DNA of 64,000 nt from 67-14 sp020438345 (GCA_937872475.1 CALMSY010000003.1:1-64000); one strand, 5' to 3'; positions 1 through 8,143 are shown, counted from the first letter of the stretch. Notes: generated by a model from the letters alone, not told the origin. Translations and numbers: made by a program.

Positions 1-26
1 CGCTGGTTCGAAACCAGCCGTGCCCA
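1..26 (+). tRNA. 3' end of a tRNA (cut by window edge)
   Basis: Bases 2-18 form a 5-bp T stem (gctgg/ccagc) around the loop ttcgaaa, which has the invariant TTC-R-A pattern on this strand. Bases 19-25 (cgtgccc) would be the 3' acceptor strand and A26 the discriminator base; no CCA is encoded. The anticodon lies outside the window, so the amino acid cannot be read. The opposite strand would give a non-canonical loop (tttcgaa), which supports the plus strand. Confidence 0.6.
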
Positions 27-1286
27 TTAACTCCAGAGGCTGGCTATTGGCGCGGCGATTATTTTCTCTTCCAGCTGGAAGACCATGGGCCCGGTGTGGA
101 ACACGACTCCGGCGACGAAGCGGTCGCCGACCTGATCCCTCAGCCAGGCGAGATGCTTCGAATCCGATCTGGTTGGTGTGGCGCCGGCCTTGATCTCGAA
201 ACCAAGCAAGCGCCCACCTCCGAGTTCGACAACAAGATCGATTTCCTGACGCCCTTCCTTGGTTCGGAGGTGATAGAGGCGAGGCCGACTTTCCGAGATG
301 GCGAGCTCGGGGCGCAGCTGGGCCACCACAAAGGTGTCGATGATGCGACCCAGCAGATTCCCATCGGCCAATACCCCATCCGAATCCAGGTTGAGAACCG
401 CACCAACCAGCGACGGATCCACCACGTACCTCTTCGATTGCTTCACCAATCGACTGAAGCGGTTGGATGACCAGGCTGGTACCTGGTCGATCACCATCAG
501 CCGGTCGAGCAGGTCGTCGTATGCCTCACCTGTCTGCTTTGAGACCGAGGCCGTTTCGTATATCTGCCGGTGATCCACAACTCCGGCGGTGTTGAGGGCA
601 CAGGACTCGAAATACCGCCGAACACGCTCCGGGCCGATGCGCCGTCCGGAACCACCTCCGGGGGTCAGCTCAACGTCATGGGTCACGAGGTTCTCGATGT
701 AGCTCTCCAGCCAGCTCCTTCTCGATCGACCAGAGGTGTCGAGGGCAGCTGTGGGAAATCCCCCGCGCAAGGCCAGATCGATGTAATCGCGCAGGTCCGG
801 CGCTACCTTGGGCGAGGGGATCAGTTCGCCGGCAGCCAGCCGATCCAGGAAAGCCCTTCCCCCCACACGCCCTTCCAGTTCGCGAACCGAGAGCGGAAAG
901 AGACTCACCCGTTGCACACGTCCCGTGCCAGGGTAGACGCCGCTGTGCCAATCGGCACGTACCGATCCGCTGAGATAGAAACGGTTCGCTCCGTCGCCTC
1001 TGTCGATCGATCTCTTCACGGCGGCGAAAACTTCGGGGACCAGCTGCCACTCGTCCAGAAGCACCGGTTCCTCGAAAGCTCGAAGTGCAACATCGGGGTC
1101 TGCCTGAAATGCGGCTGCCTCGGCCGCCCGATCCAGCCTGACCACGGAACTCGCCCGTCGGGTCAAAGTGGTGGTTTTGCCAACAGCCCGCGGACCGACG
1201 ACCATCAGCCCAGGAAGCTGCTGCAGCAGCTCATCAAGCTGTCGATCAACCATCCTGGGCAGATAGTCTCGCCGATTACCATCCAT
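27..1286 (-). CDS. DUF4143-type AAA+ ATPase
   Basis: A 419-residue ATPase of the widespread AAA_14/DUF4143 type. The Walker A loop GPRAVGKTT is at residues 31-39 and the Walker B segment PVLLDEW at about 74-80, followed by a sensor-like FYLSGS. The C-terminal part contains EIDLVVE and GFEIKAG, the pattern of the nuclease-like DUF4143 fold; whether it cuts DNA is unknown for the family. The stop codon is one base from the 3' end of a tRNA. Three 23-bp-spaced repeats sit over and upstream of the ATG, so self-regulation is likely. Family assignment is firm; the biological role of such proteins is poorly understood. Confidence 0.9.
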   Translation of the reverse strand: MDGNRRDYLPRMVDRQLDELLQQLPGLMVVGPRAVGKTTTLTRRASSVVRLDRAAEAAAFQADPDVALRAFEEPVLLDEWQLVPEVFAAVKRSIDRGDGANRFYLSGSVRADWHSGVYPGTGRVQRVSLFPLSVRELEGRVGGRAFLDRLAAGELIPSPKVAPDLRDYIDLALRGGFPTAALDTSGRSRRSWLESYIENLVTHDVELTPGGGSGRRIGPERVRRYFESCALNTAGVVDHRQIYETASVSKQTGEAYDDLLDRLMVIDQVPAWSSNRFSRLVKQSKRYVVDPSLVGAVLNLDSDGVLADGNLLGRIIDTFVVAQLRPELAISESRPRLYHLRTKEGRQEIDLVVELGGGRLLGFEIKAGATPTRSDSKHLAWLRDQVGDRFVAGVVFHTGPMVFQLEEKIIAAPIASLWS

Positions 1287-1340
1287 CTGAACCAGCTTAT
1301 ACTATCCACTTGGACCACCTAATATCATCCAACTGGACCA
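1281..1340 (-). promoter_or_regulatory. Three 14-bp direct repeats, 23-bp period, over the ATPase start
   Basis: The plus strand shows ATCCATCTGAACCA (1281-1294), ATCCACTTGGACCA (1304-1317) and ATCCAACTGGACCA (1327-1340). Each starts exactly 23 bp after the last. The second and third contain the half-palindrome TCCA-NN-TGGA. AT-rich stretches separate them. The first copy covers the ATG of the DUF4143 ATPase gene. The regular phasing suggests an operator bound by a repressor multimer, or a phased promoter element; this is inference. Confidence 0.65.
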
Positions 1341-1437
1341 GCGGGGTCGCTCTTTGCCAGACGATCTCCCAAGGCAGACCCAACCAGCCAGGGGTTCGAC
1401 GTAGGATCGGTTCAGGTCCGCTACCAACGGAGGCTCC

Positions 1438-1839
1438 ATGACTGACTCACCCACCACCGTCAGCAACATCGGTGTTGCGATGTTCACCGTTTCAAACCAG
1501 GACGACGCGATCGCTTTCTACACGGAGAAGCTCGACTTCGAGCTTCGGGCCGATATCGCCTTCGGTCCTGATCAGGAAATGCGCTGGGTTGAAGTTGCCC
1601 CGCGCGGATCAACTGCCAGGCTCGCCTTGAACCACCCGATGGGCGATGAACCCGGTGGCAGCTCGATCGGTGTTGAAACAGCCGACGTGCCGGCGGAGCA
1701 TGCGCGGCTGACCGCGATCGGTGGCATTGATCTCGATCCGGAACCGATGCAGAATCCCGGTGCTCCGTTGATGTTCATGCTCCGGGACCCGGATCACAAC
1801 ACGGTCGTCGTAGTCGAAACACCCGATTCGCAGGATTGA
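1438..1839 (+). CDS. VOC (glyoxalase/bleomycin-resistance) family protein
   Basis: A 133-residue single-module vicinal-oxygen-chelate protein. It opens with the family's first beta strand (SNIGVAMFTVSNQDDAIAFY) followed by FYTEKLDFEL, and closes with MLRDPDHNTVVVVE, where the Asp-Pro-Asp turn and terminal Glu are typical. Members bind a divalent metal and act as isomerases, dioxygenases or drug-binding proteins; the substrate cannot be told from sequence. The ATG follows an AGG-containing leader (cggaggctcc). It appears to be a single-gene unit. A second, unrelated VOC gene lies at 7654. Confidence 0.9.
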   Translation: MTDSPTTVSNIGVAMFTVSNQDDAIAFYTEKLDFELRADIAFGPDQEMRWVEVAPRGSTARLALNHPMGDEPGGSSIGVETADVPAEHARLTAIGGIDLDPEPMQNPGAPLMFMLRDPDHNTVVVVETPDSQD

Positions 1840-1963
1840 GCCTGAGCATCCGGATTGAGTCCGGGCGCCCCGGGCTGATTACGGGGCCGCCGTACGGCAG
1901 GTTTCGGTTCAGGTCGAAGTGATTTCCGCGCCGGTTCGGCAGCGGTCTTACCCTGCTGGCTCG

Positions 1964-2416
1964 ATGGATGGATTGAGTGAAGATTTCAGCGGGCTGCCCG
2001 ACTACAAGACGCGCAGCGAACGTCAGGCCGAACGCCGTGACAGGAAGTTCGCCGAACACCGGGTCAACCCGCATCGCGGAAGACGCACCCGGATCGCAAT
2101 CGTCGGTGCTTTCGTCATCAGTCTGATCCTTGCGGCAGTCCTGCTTGTCATTGCTTACGCCCCGGCACCATTCATCGGGGTCAGCGCATCGGCGCTCTCA
2201 AAATCGGTCGGAACAGCAAACGGCACCAGTTGCCACCCGAACACAGGTGGCTGGATCTGCACCCTGGGTGAACGCGGCGAGTCCGCCCGCTACCAGATCA
2301 GTTCCGACTGGGCAGGCTGCTGGGCCGGGAAGCGAATTGGTGGGCCTGGCAAGGCATCGCAGCCAAAAGAGATCAGCGGCTGCGTGAGCCTGCTGAATCA
2401 CTTGACCTCAGGGTAA
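1964..2416 (+). CDS. Hypothetical single-pass membrane protein
   Basis: About 150 residues. A charged, Arg-rich N-terminus (KTRSERQAERRDRKFAEH) precedes one hydrophobic helix (IAIVGAFVISLILAAVLLVI) and a roughly 90-residue exterior domain. That domain has four cysteines (SCHPN, WICTLG, GCWAG, GCVSL) that could form disulphides. I chose the ATG at 1964; an in-frame GTG at 1919 would add 15 residues. The stop codon directly abuts the stop of the convergent CHAP gene. I recognise no family. Confidence 0.6.
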   Translation: MDGLSEDFSGLPDYKTRSERQAERRDRKFAEHRVNPHRGRRTRIAIVGAFVISLILAAVLLVIAYAPAPFIGVSASALSKSVGTANGTSCHPNTGGWICTLGERGESARYQISSDWAGCWAGKRIGGPGKASQPKEISGCVSLLNHLTSG

Positions 2417-3094
2417 TCAGGGACCGGTGATCTCTTCGAGAACGCTCTCGGGGACTTCCATGTCGGCGTAAACCGCGCTCTTCTTGAGTTGGGGCTGGGT
2501 CAGACGCACCGGACTGATGTAACCGGTCACCCGGTCCATCGGGACCGTGATTCGCTGGACCCGGTTGCCGATATTGCCCTCGATCGAACCGACAGCCTGG
2601 CCGCTGGTCCGGTCGATCTTTTCGACAATCCCGATATGGGAGGTTCCGTAGGTAACCAGATAGCCGGGCACCGCCCGATACGAGAAGTAGCCGTTCTCGG
2701 TCGCCCAGTTGGTCAGGTCCCGGACCTGCACCGCCACCATGGTTCCGTCAAACGCCTTCCAGAGAATGCTGGCGCCAAGGTAGGAATCAAACCCGACCTT
2801 GTTCCAGATCCAGGTCGAGAAAGCCGCGCACCATTGGTCTTTGATGCTGTATGGCGCGATCTTTCCTTTCCCGTTTCGGTACCGCGGAACGTTGTTTCCA
2901 CGACGTTCGGACACATTGCGGGAAAGCTCACGCCGGGCCAGCGGCAGGATCTTTTTTATGTTCGGAGAAGAAGCCGGTCCGGGCAGGGCAATGCCGCCAC
3001 CGCTGAAGGAAGCGGCATTGGCAGAGGCGGGTACAACCACTGCGACGGCGGCCAGTAAAAGGGCCAGCCGGACTTTTCCGGGGAACGCGGACAT
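2417..3094 (-). CDS. Secreted CHAP-domain amidase/peptidase
   Basis: A 225-residue exported protein. The signal peptide (VRLALLLAAVAVVVPASANA) is followed by a CHAP (Cys/His amidohydrolase/peptidase) domain. The nucleophile Cys is in DQWCAAFSTW and the His in TSHIGIVEKI; the acidic/Asn partner is probably in GSIEGN. CHAP enzymes cleave peptidoglycan stem or cross-bridge peptides, so a role in cell-wall turnover outside the membrane is likely. It converges with the upstream membrane-protein gene with no base between the two stop codons. Confidence 0.85.
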   Translation of the reverse strand: MSAFPGKVRLALLLAAVAVVVPASANAASFSGGGIALPGPASSPNIKKILPLARRELSRNVSERRGNNVPRYRNGKGKIAPYSIKDQWCAAFSTWIWNKVGFDSYLGASILWKAFDGTMVAVQVRDLTNWATENGYFSYRAVPGYLVTYGTSHIGIVEKIDRTSGQAVGSIEGNIGNRVQRITVPMDRVTGYISPVRLTQPQLKKSAVYADMEVPESVLEEITGP

Positions 3095-3173
3095 CAGAAC
3101 TGAGCCTGACAGGGTAAAGGGATACCCGTGTATTTGTCCACCTCAATGCGAAATGCCGTGCAGGAGAGTTTGC

Positions 3174-3803
3174 TCAGGGGGCGAGCCTTGTGATGCCCCA
3201 ATGCCCCGTAGCCGTTTCCTCCTCGTAGAGGAAACGATCGTGAAGCCGGGCGCCGCGGCCCTGCCAGAACTCGATCTCGATTGGTGAGATCAGGTAGCCA
3301 CCCCAATGCTCCGGACGGGGAACGTCACCATCACCGAACTTACTGACGACCTCCTCTGCCAACTGCTCGAGTGACTCGCGACCGTCCGGCAAAGGATGGC
3401 TCTGGGGCGAAGCCCAGGCCCCGATCCGGCTTTCCCGGTCCCGGGTTGCGAAGTACTCGTCAGACGCTTCCGGGGCAAGCCGCTGGACTCTGCCCCTGAC
3501 CCTGACCTGACGGTCGAGAGGCGGCCAGAAGAACACGAGGGCAGCAAGGCCGGTCGCATCAAGCTGGCTGGCCTTGACCCCCCCGTAATTGGTGAAGAAC
3601 CGGAAACCGTCGGGGCCAACTCCCTTCAAAAGGACCATTCGGGCATCCGGCCTCCCCCCGCCGTCAACGGTGGCGAGAGTCATTGCCTCCGGAAGCGGCA
3701 TGACCCCGGCCGCTTCGTCAAACCAGTTCTGGAACTGAGCGATCGGATCGGGGTCCAGATCAGCGCTGGCGAGGGGCTGCCGCTGAGGGGAAGGAAACGA
3801 CAC
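3174..3803 (-). CDS. pdxH: Pyridoxamine/pyridoxine 5'-phosphate oxidase
   Basis: A 209-residue FMN enzyme that oxidises pyridoxine or pyridoxamine 5'-phosphate to pyridoxal 5'-phosphate in the cytoplasm. Recognisable family segments are PDARMVLLKG, FRFFTNYGG, the Lys-Ala-Ser-Gln FMN contact, FFWPPLDRQVRVRG, and the C-terminal WGGYLISP and RLHDRFLY, where Arg and His bind substrate. The length matches the family. The start is GTG at 3803 and lies in the arm of an 8-bp inverted repeat (3801-3832). It reads in the same direction as the upstream YqgE gene, 158 bp away. Confidence 0.95.
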   Translation of the reverse strand: MSFPSPQRQPLASADLDPDPIAQFQNWFDEAAGVMPLPEAMTLATVDGGGRPDARMVLLKGVGPDGFRFFTNYGGVKASQLDATGLAALVFFWPPLDRQVRVRGRVQRLAPEASDEYFATRDRESRIGAWASPQSHPLPDGRESLEQLAEEVVSKFGDGDVPRPEHWGGYLISPIEIEFWQGRGARLHDRFLYEEETATGHWGITRLAP

Positions 3804-3832
3804 GGGCCAAGCCTAGCGAGGCCCGGCCCGTG
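3801..3832 (-). promoter_or_regulatory. Inverted repeat covering the pdxH start codon
   Basis: Arms CACGGGCC (3801-3808) and GGCCCGTG (3825-3832) are perfect complements, with a smaller GCCT/AGGC stem nested in the loop. On the pdxH messenger the GTG start codon would be inside the stem. It could modulate translation, or be a transcription terminator remnant of the upstream gene; no U-run follows it. Confidence 0.4.
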
Positions 3833-3961
3833 ACTACGGCCTTGTCGGGATCGCTTGCCGCTTCGCCTGTCGGCAGTCAGAATCTGCCGTCAATGGGCTC
3901 AGGCCCCCGCTGCCTGAAGTTCAAACAGTTGACCCGCGGCGTTTGGCTTTCAGTTACCCGT

Positions 3962-4483
3962 CTAGTTCAGGGTCGGGTCATCCGGCATGGTCGCGAGCAA
4001 AACGAAATCCCCGCCGGGTCGCCGCACCACCTCCGCCCAGAGGTCACCCTCAGAGAAAACATCCTCCGGATTGAAGTCAGAGACGATCCACGAATCACGC
4101 TCGACCTCGGCCTCGAGCTGGCCGGGACCCCAGCCGGCATGACCTACGAAAACCCTGGCCCTTGAAAACTCCGCGTCACCATCAGGGTCCACCACTCCGA
4201 TACTCCCGTCGACCAGACCCGCTGAATGCTGCGGATCGTCGAAATCCCCCAGGACAACAATCGAGTCCGGTCCGACCGGTCCACCGACCCAGAGCGGCGC
4301 CCCCTGCTCGACGAGCGGACCAAGATCAGGAACCAGTTCCGCCACTTCGGTGTCTGCCCGTCGATTCAGGATCACCCCGAATGCACCCTGTTCAGTGTGC
4401 TCTACGACCAGGACGACGGTGCGCCGGAAGAAATCAAAAAGGCTCGGCGCGGCTACCAGCAAACGTCCCTTGAGCGACTCCAT
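3962..4483 (-). CDS. YqgE/AlgH (UPF0301) family protein
   Basis: A 173-residue protein of the UPF0301 family. It begins ESLKGRLLVAAP and has the family hallmarks FFRRTVVLVVEHTEQGAFGV, ILNRR, PLWVGGPVGPDSIVVLG and RVFVGHAGWGPGQLEAE. The molecular function of the family is not established, although AlgH was first named in alginate regulation. The ATG at 4483 is chosen because the homologous N-terminus starts there; the frame stays open further upstream but would run into rpsD. The gene is divergent from rpsD, about 100 bp away. Confidence 0.93.
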   Translation of the reverse strand: MESLKGRLLVAAPSLFDFFRRTVVLVVEHTEQGAFGVILNRRADTEVAELVPDLGPLVEQGAPLWVGGPVGPDSIVVLGDFDDPQHSAGLVDGSIGVVDPDGDAEFSRARVFVGHAGWGPGQLEAEVERDSWIVSDFNPEDVFSEGDLWAEVVRRPGGDFVLLATMPDDPTLN

Positions 4484-4585
4484 GTACCGACTATAGGACC
4501 CGGTTCGGCGCGTGAACAGACCGGCCCTCGACCAAGGCGCGGAAAGCGGGATGGTGACTGATCCTGTAGCCTCCTTCGCCGCACT

Positions 4586-5206
4586 ATGGGTAGATACACA
4601 GGACCAAAAGAAAAGCTTTCGCGCCGTGAAGGCGTAGATCTCGGACTCAAGGGTGAACGCGCCCTTGGCGGCAAAAGCGCCATGGAGCGGCGCCCATACC
4701 CGCCCGGCCAGCATGGCCGCGGCCGTCGTCGTGCCTCCGAGTTTTCGGTCCGAATGCGGGCCAAGCAGCGCGCCAAGTCGATGTACGGCCTGCGCGAGAA
4801 GCAGTTCGCGAAGCTCTTCGATCGCGCCAACCGCGAAGAAGGCATGGCCGGCGAGAACCTCATGCGCCACCTCGAGGCACGGCTTGACAACGTGGTCTAC
4901 CGCCTCGGCCTGGCATCAACCCGTGCCCAGGCTCGCCAGTTTGTCGTCCACCAGCACATCACCGTAAACGGCAAGCGTCTCGACCGGCCCTCGTACGAGG
5001 TGACGGCCGGTGACGAGATCGCCGTCAAGCCGGGCTCGGCGATCGAGCCGATGGCCCGCCAGTCAACCGAGTCGGCCGGACCGACCCCGGCCTGGCTACT
5101 CGCCGATCATGACGGCCTCAAGGGCACGGTCAATCGCCTGCCCGATCGGAGCGACATCGCCGCACCGATCGAAGAGCGTCTGATTGTCGAGCATTACTCG
5201 CGGTAG
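4586..5206 (+). CDS. rpsD: 30S ribosomal protein S4
   Basis: A 206-residue primary 16S-rRNA-binding protein that nucleates assembly of the small subunit. It has the S4 start MGRYTGPKEKLSRREG, the RRPYPPGQHG segment, MYGLREKQF, and the S4 RNA-binding domain at about 95-155 (LDNVVYRLGLASTRAQARQF). It is the zinc-free form with no N-terminal Cys cluster. Here it stands alone, away from rpsM-rpsK-rpoA, as in many actinobacteria. No S4-binding leader could be recognised. Confidence 0.98.
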   Translation: MGRYTGPKEKLSRREGVDLGLKGERALGGKSAMERRPYPPGQHGRGRRRASEFSVRMRAKQRAKSMYGLREKQFAKLFDRANREEGMAGENLMRHLEARLDNVVYRLGLASTRAQARQFVVHQHITVNGKRLDRPSYEVTAGDEIAVKPGSAIEPMARQSTESAGPTPAWLLADHDGLKGTVNRLPDRSDIAAPIEERLIVEHYSR

Positions 5207-5324
5207 CAAGTAGTCGGGCGGAGTCCTGCCCACCCTCCCAGGCTCACCCGCCAGTTCACGAAAGCAACGATTGGATGAACTGGCTCCGGTGGGTGGCAAC
5301 ACCTGCCTGGCCAGTTTGAATTGC

Positions 5325-5585
5325 TTATTCTGAGCCGGTGAGCTGGCCCTTTGCCAGTTCAAGGGCCACGGTCAACAGACCGACCACCGAGAGCGGATCG
5401 GATGAGTCAGAGACGAGCTGGACATGCATCGTCTGCTCCTCCGGTCCGGCGTCCTCGCTGAGGACCGCCGAGATCACCAGCTGATCCAGCCGCGCCCCAG
5501 GAGTGTCGCGTTCGACCTGCTCCATAAGTTCCTGGGCGAGAGCCCCGATTCTTGCCGACGGCGACTGCTCCGGTTCAATACTCAT
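5325..5585 (-). CDS. Small hypothetical protein
   Basis: An 86-residue, mostly acidic and probably cytoplasmic protein with an ATG start. No signal peptide or membrane segment is visible. An N-terminal helix (ARIGALAQELMEQVERDTPG) is followed by beta-like segments (LDQLVISAVL, QTMHVQLVSD). It is divergent from the membrane protein at 5654 with 68 bp between starts. Codon use looks coding, but no family is recognised. Confidence 0.55.
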   Translation of the reverse strand: MSIEPEQSPSARIGALAQELMEQVERDTPGARLDQLVISAVLSEDAGPEEQTMHVQLVSDSSDPLSVVGLLTVALELAKGQLTGSE

Positions 5586-5653
5586 GCAGTCACCCTACCG
5601 GCGATACCCGGACAGGCCGCGTTCCGGAAAGCCACGAATACAATGCCGCTGTG

Positions 5654-7657
5654 ATGCGCCTCCGCGCCGCCACCGTGGCGGCGACAATCTGCCTGGCCCT
5701 GATGGCCTCGATTCTCCCTGCCGCAGGAGCGGCCGTTGAACCCACGGGCGAATCCTCGAATACAGCGATCCTGGTTCTGATTCCGCAGGACACCGAGTCC
5801 CCACCCTCGTACAGCGAAGAGATCCTTGAGGGTTTCACGGCAATCCCCGAACTGTCCATCGGCCTGTCGAGTGTCACCCAGGGTTCCTACCGTCGTGAGC
5901 AGGCTCTGCTTGACATCAGCCAGGGAGCCAGGGTTTCCAGGTCCACCTATGACCCGTCGGAGGTTCCGCCGGTCGGGCTCGCCCGAATGGTCGGTGGCAG
6001 CGGTTCAGTAGAAGGCTGGGAGGCAATTCTCGAGCGGGCAGAAACAGCCCCCCAGACCATCGAGCCCGGACTGCTTGCCAGTTCGATCCCGGAAGGCGCT
6101 GCCTACGTGGGTGATGCCACGAAGCTCCAGGAGACGGTGATTCCCGCCACCGACCGGCTCGGGTATGTCTCCTCACTGGCCCTGGCCGACACCAGCGACA
6201 CGGCGCGCCGGGCGATCAGGCAATCCCACCGGTACAGACTGGTCGTCGTGGCCACATCACCCGGCCGCGACGGCTTGAGGGAGCTCGAACAGATCGTTGA
6301 GCTGCGACGGCCCGGCCAGCTGGTGATCGCCACCCAGACTCCGCCTCTGGCCCCGATCCTTCCCCTGCTGCCGATCGCGACAGCCGGACTCGAAGGGACC
6401 AGCGCCGGCGGACTCACCTCCGACACCACGAACCTGCCAAATCTGGTCGCCGGTATCGACATCGCCCCTACGATTCTCGACCACCTCGGCATACCGGTTC
6501 CGGACGAAATGACCGGCAAGGCGTTCCGGTCCGAAGGTGACCGGCAGCCGGAGGAGCTCACACCGTTCCGTGACCGGCTCGATGAGCTCGGGCCACGCCG
6601 GACAACCGCCATCGCATTCGTTTTCGTTGCCTGGCTTCTGGTCTACCTGGCAGCCGGGGCATTTGCCGGCCGGGAGAGGATCGCCGCCCCGGTGAGGCGC
6701 ATCGGCGGCCTTTCGATTCTCTGGATTCCGACCGTTATCCTCGTGCCCGCCGCGATCGGCAATCCCACCGCCGAGGCCGAATATGCGCTGATCGCCGGTC
6801 TCGCACTGGTACTCGGGGTCATCTCGGACCGTCTCCTGCGCTGGCCCCGGGCCACGCTCCTCCCGGCGGCAATTGGTCTCGGCGTGATCACCATCGATCT
6901 GGCCCTCGGTTCCGAGCTCATCACCAGGTCCATACTCGGCCCGAATCCCGGTTACGGCTCCCGCTTCTACGGGATCGGCAACGAACTGAAACCAGCGCTC
7001 ATGGTCCTGCTGCTGGCGGGCCTTGCGGCAATCCTGAGCGGCCGGCCAAAAACCAGTCGTAACGCCCTGATCGTCCTGCTCAGCGGCCTTGTGCTCGGTG
7101 TCATTCTCGGTTCCGGGAGGCTCGGAGCCGGGGTCGGGGCGGCGATCATCGTCGCCTCGGCCACCGCTGTCGCGGCGATGATGATGCTGCCCGGCCGCTG
7201 GGGCTGGAAGCGGGTCGTGATTCTCTGTGCCGCGCCGGTAGCGGGCCTGATCCTCCTGGCCGGGCTTGACCTGGCGACAGCCGGTGGCCAAGGTCACTAC
7301 AGCGGCGTGCTTTCCGGTGGCGGCGACGGACTGCTCCAGGACATTCAGCGGCGTACCACCCTCGCCTGGCAGCAACTCTGGAAGGGCAACATGCCCCTGG
7401 TCACTCTCGCCTGCCTGCTTGCCGCCGCCTTCGCGATCCGCAACCGGGCGATGTTCCGGCCCTGGGCAGGACCGATCTGGCCGGCAGCACTTGTCGGCGG
7501 ACTGGCGGGCGGACTTATCGGTTCAGTGACGGAAGATTCGGGGCCACTCCTGATTGTGGTTGCGACGATCACCCTGACCGGGGTCTGCTCGTATCTGCTC
7601 GGGCGTCCGGAGGAAGCAGCGCTACCATCAGACCGGAAACCCCGAAGACAGGAGTGA
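5654..7657 (+). CDS. Phosphatase-like domain fused to polytopic membrane domain
   Basis: About 667 residues. A signal peptide or first helix (TVAATICLALMASILPAAGA) is followed by a roughly 300-residue exterior region. Its end (NLVAGIDIAPTILDHLGIPV, then MTGKAF) matches the C-terminal part of alkaline-phosphatase/sulfatase-fold enzymes. From about residue 320 there are ten or so hydrophobic helices, with a conserved-looking loop PGYGSRFYGIGNE between them. The N-terminal metal-binding residues of the phosphatase fold are not obvious, so it may be inactive. The ATG at 5654 is preferred; GTG at 5651 is possible. The stop overlaps the start of the next gene (GTGA), implying co-translation. Confidence 0.75.
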   Translation: MRLRAATVAATICLALMASILPAAGAAVEPTGESSNTAILVLIPQDTESPPSYSEEILEGFTAIPELSIGLSSVTQGSYRREQALLDISQGARVSRSTYDPSEVPPVGLARMVGGSGSVEGWEAILERAETAPQTIEPGLLASSIPEGAAYVGDATKLQETVIPATDRLGYVSSLALADTSDTARRAIRQSHRYRLVVVATSPGRDGLRELEQIVELRRPGQLVIATQTPPLAPILPLLPIATAGLEGTSAGGLTSDTTNLPNLVAGIDIAPTILDHLGIPVPDEMTGKAFRSEGDRQPEELTPFRDRLDELGPRRTTAIAFVFVAWLLVYLAAGAFAGRERIAAPVRRIGGLSILWIPTVILVPAAIGNPTAEAEYALIAGLALVLGVISDRLLRWPRATLLPAAIGLGVITIDLALGSELITRSILGPNPGYGSRFYGIGNELKPALMVLLLAGLAAILSGRPKTSRNALIVLLSGLVLGVILGSGRLGAGVGAAIIVASATAVAAMMMLPGRWGWKRVVILCAAPVAGLILLAGLDLATAGGQGHYSGVLSGGGDGLLQDIQRRTTLAWQQLWKGNMPLVTLACLLAAAFAIRNRAMFRPWAGPIWPAALVGGLAGGLIGSVTEDSGPLLIVVATITLTGVCSYLLGRPEEAALPSDRKPRRQE

Positions 7658-8031
7658 AAGTGCCCGTAACCGGAACCGATTTCGTGACCCTTGCAACCCA
7701 GGACATCGAGAAAGCCAGGACCTTCTACCGGGAAACTCTCGGACTCGAGGAATCAGGACAATGGGGTGAAGTGCCGGCCTTCGAGTTCGAAACCGGGAAC
7801 CTGACCATCGCGGTTATGGACCCGTCCGCCTTCGGCATGCCTTTCGCTCCCTCTGGTGGCAGCAGCGTGGTGCTTCGGGTAGATGACTTCGAAGCTTCGC
7901 GGGCCGACCTCGAAAGCAAAGGGGTCGAATTTGTCACCGACACAATCGACAGCGGTGTCTGCAACCAGGCATATTTCAAGGACCCCGACGGCAACGTTCT
8001 CGGCATACACAACCGCTACGGGCCCAGATAG
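7654..8031 (+). CDS. VOC family protein
   Basis: A 125-residue vicinal-oxygen-chelate protein. The opening TDFVTLATQDIEKARTFYRE and the closing AYFKDPDGNVLGIHNRY carry the family's Asp-Pro-Asp-Gly turn and final metal-ligand region. The start is GTG at 7654, overlapping the preceding TGA by two bases with ACAGGAG just upstream, so it is translationally coupled to the membrane protein before it. The substrate is unknown. A strong hairpin lies 5 bp after its stop. Confidence 0.9.
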   Translation: MKVPVTGTDFVTLATQDIEKARTFYRETLGLEESGQWGEVPAFEFETGNLTIAVMDPSAFGMPFAPSGGSSVVLRVDDFEASRADLESKGVEFVTDTIDSGVCNQAYFKDPDGNVLGIHNRYGPR

Positions 8032-8036
8032 CAAGA

Positions 8037-8055
8037 AGCCCCGGAATCCGGGGCT
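8037..8055 (+). terminator. Hairpin terminator after the VOC gene
   Basis: A perfect 8-bp stem AGCCCCGG/CCGGGGCT with a 3-nt loop begins 5 bp after the stop of the VOC gene. No long T-run follows, which is common for GC-rich actinobacterial terminators. Confidence 0.65.
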
Positions 8056-8143
8056 GAACGCCGATTCTTGATTCATGGTGTGCAGACCAGACAGCCTGCT
8101 CAAACCGTTCATCTCGAAGAAGCTTCAAGAAGCGCAAGTCAAG

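Noticed and set aside
1..1340. Prophage or genomic island at the tRNA
   Set aside because: No integrase, attachment-site duplicate or phage genes are visible; only the suggestive position of one ATPase gene.
3962..4870. Longer YqgE open frame reaching 4870
   Set aside because: The upstream extension would overlap rpsD on the opposite strand and has no homology. The family N-terminus begins at 4483.
6257..7375. A 372-codon frame antisense to the phosphatase/membrane fusion
   Set aside because: The product is Gly/Arg/Asp-rich and featureless; the opposite strand has coherent membrane helices.
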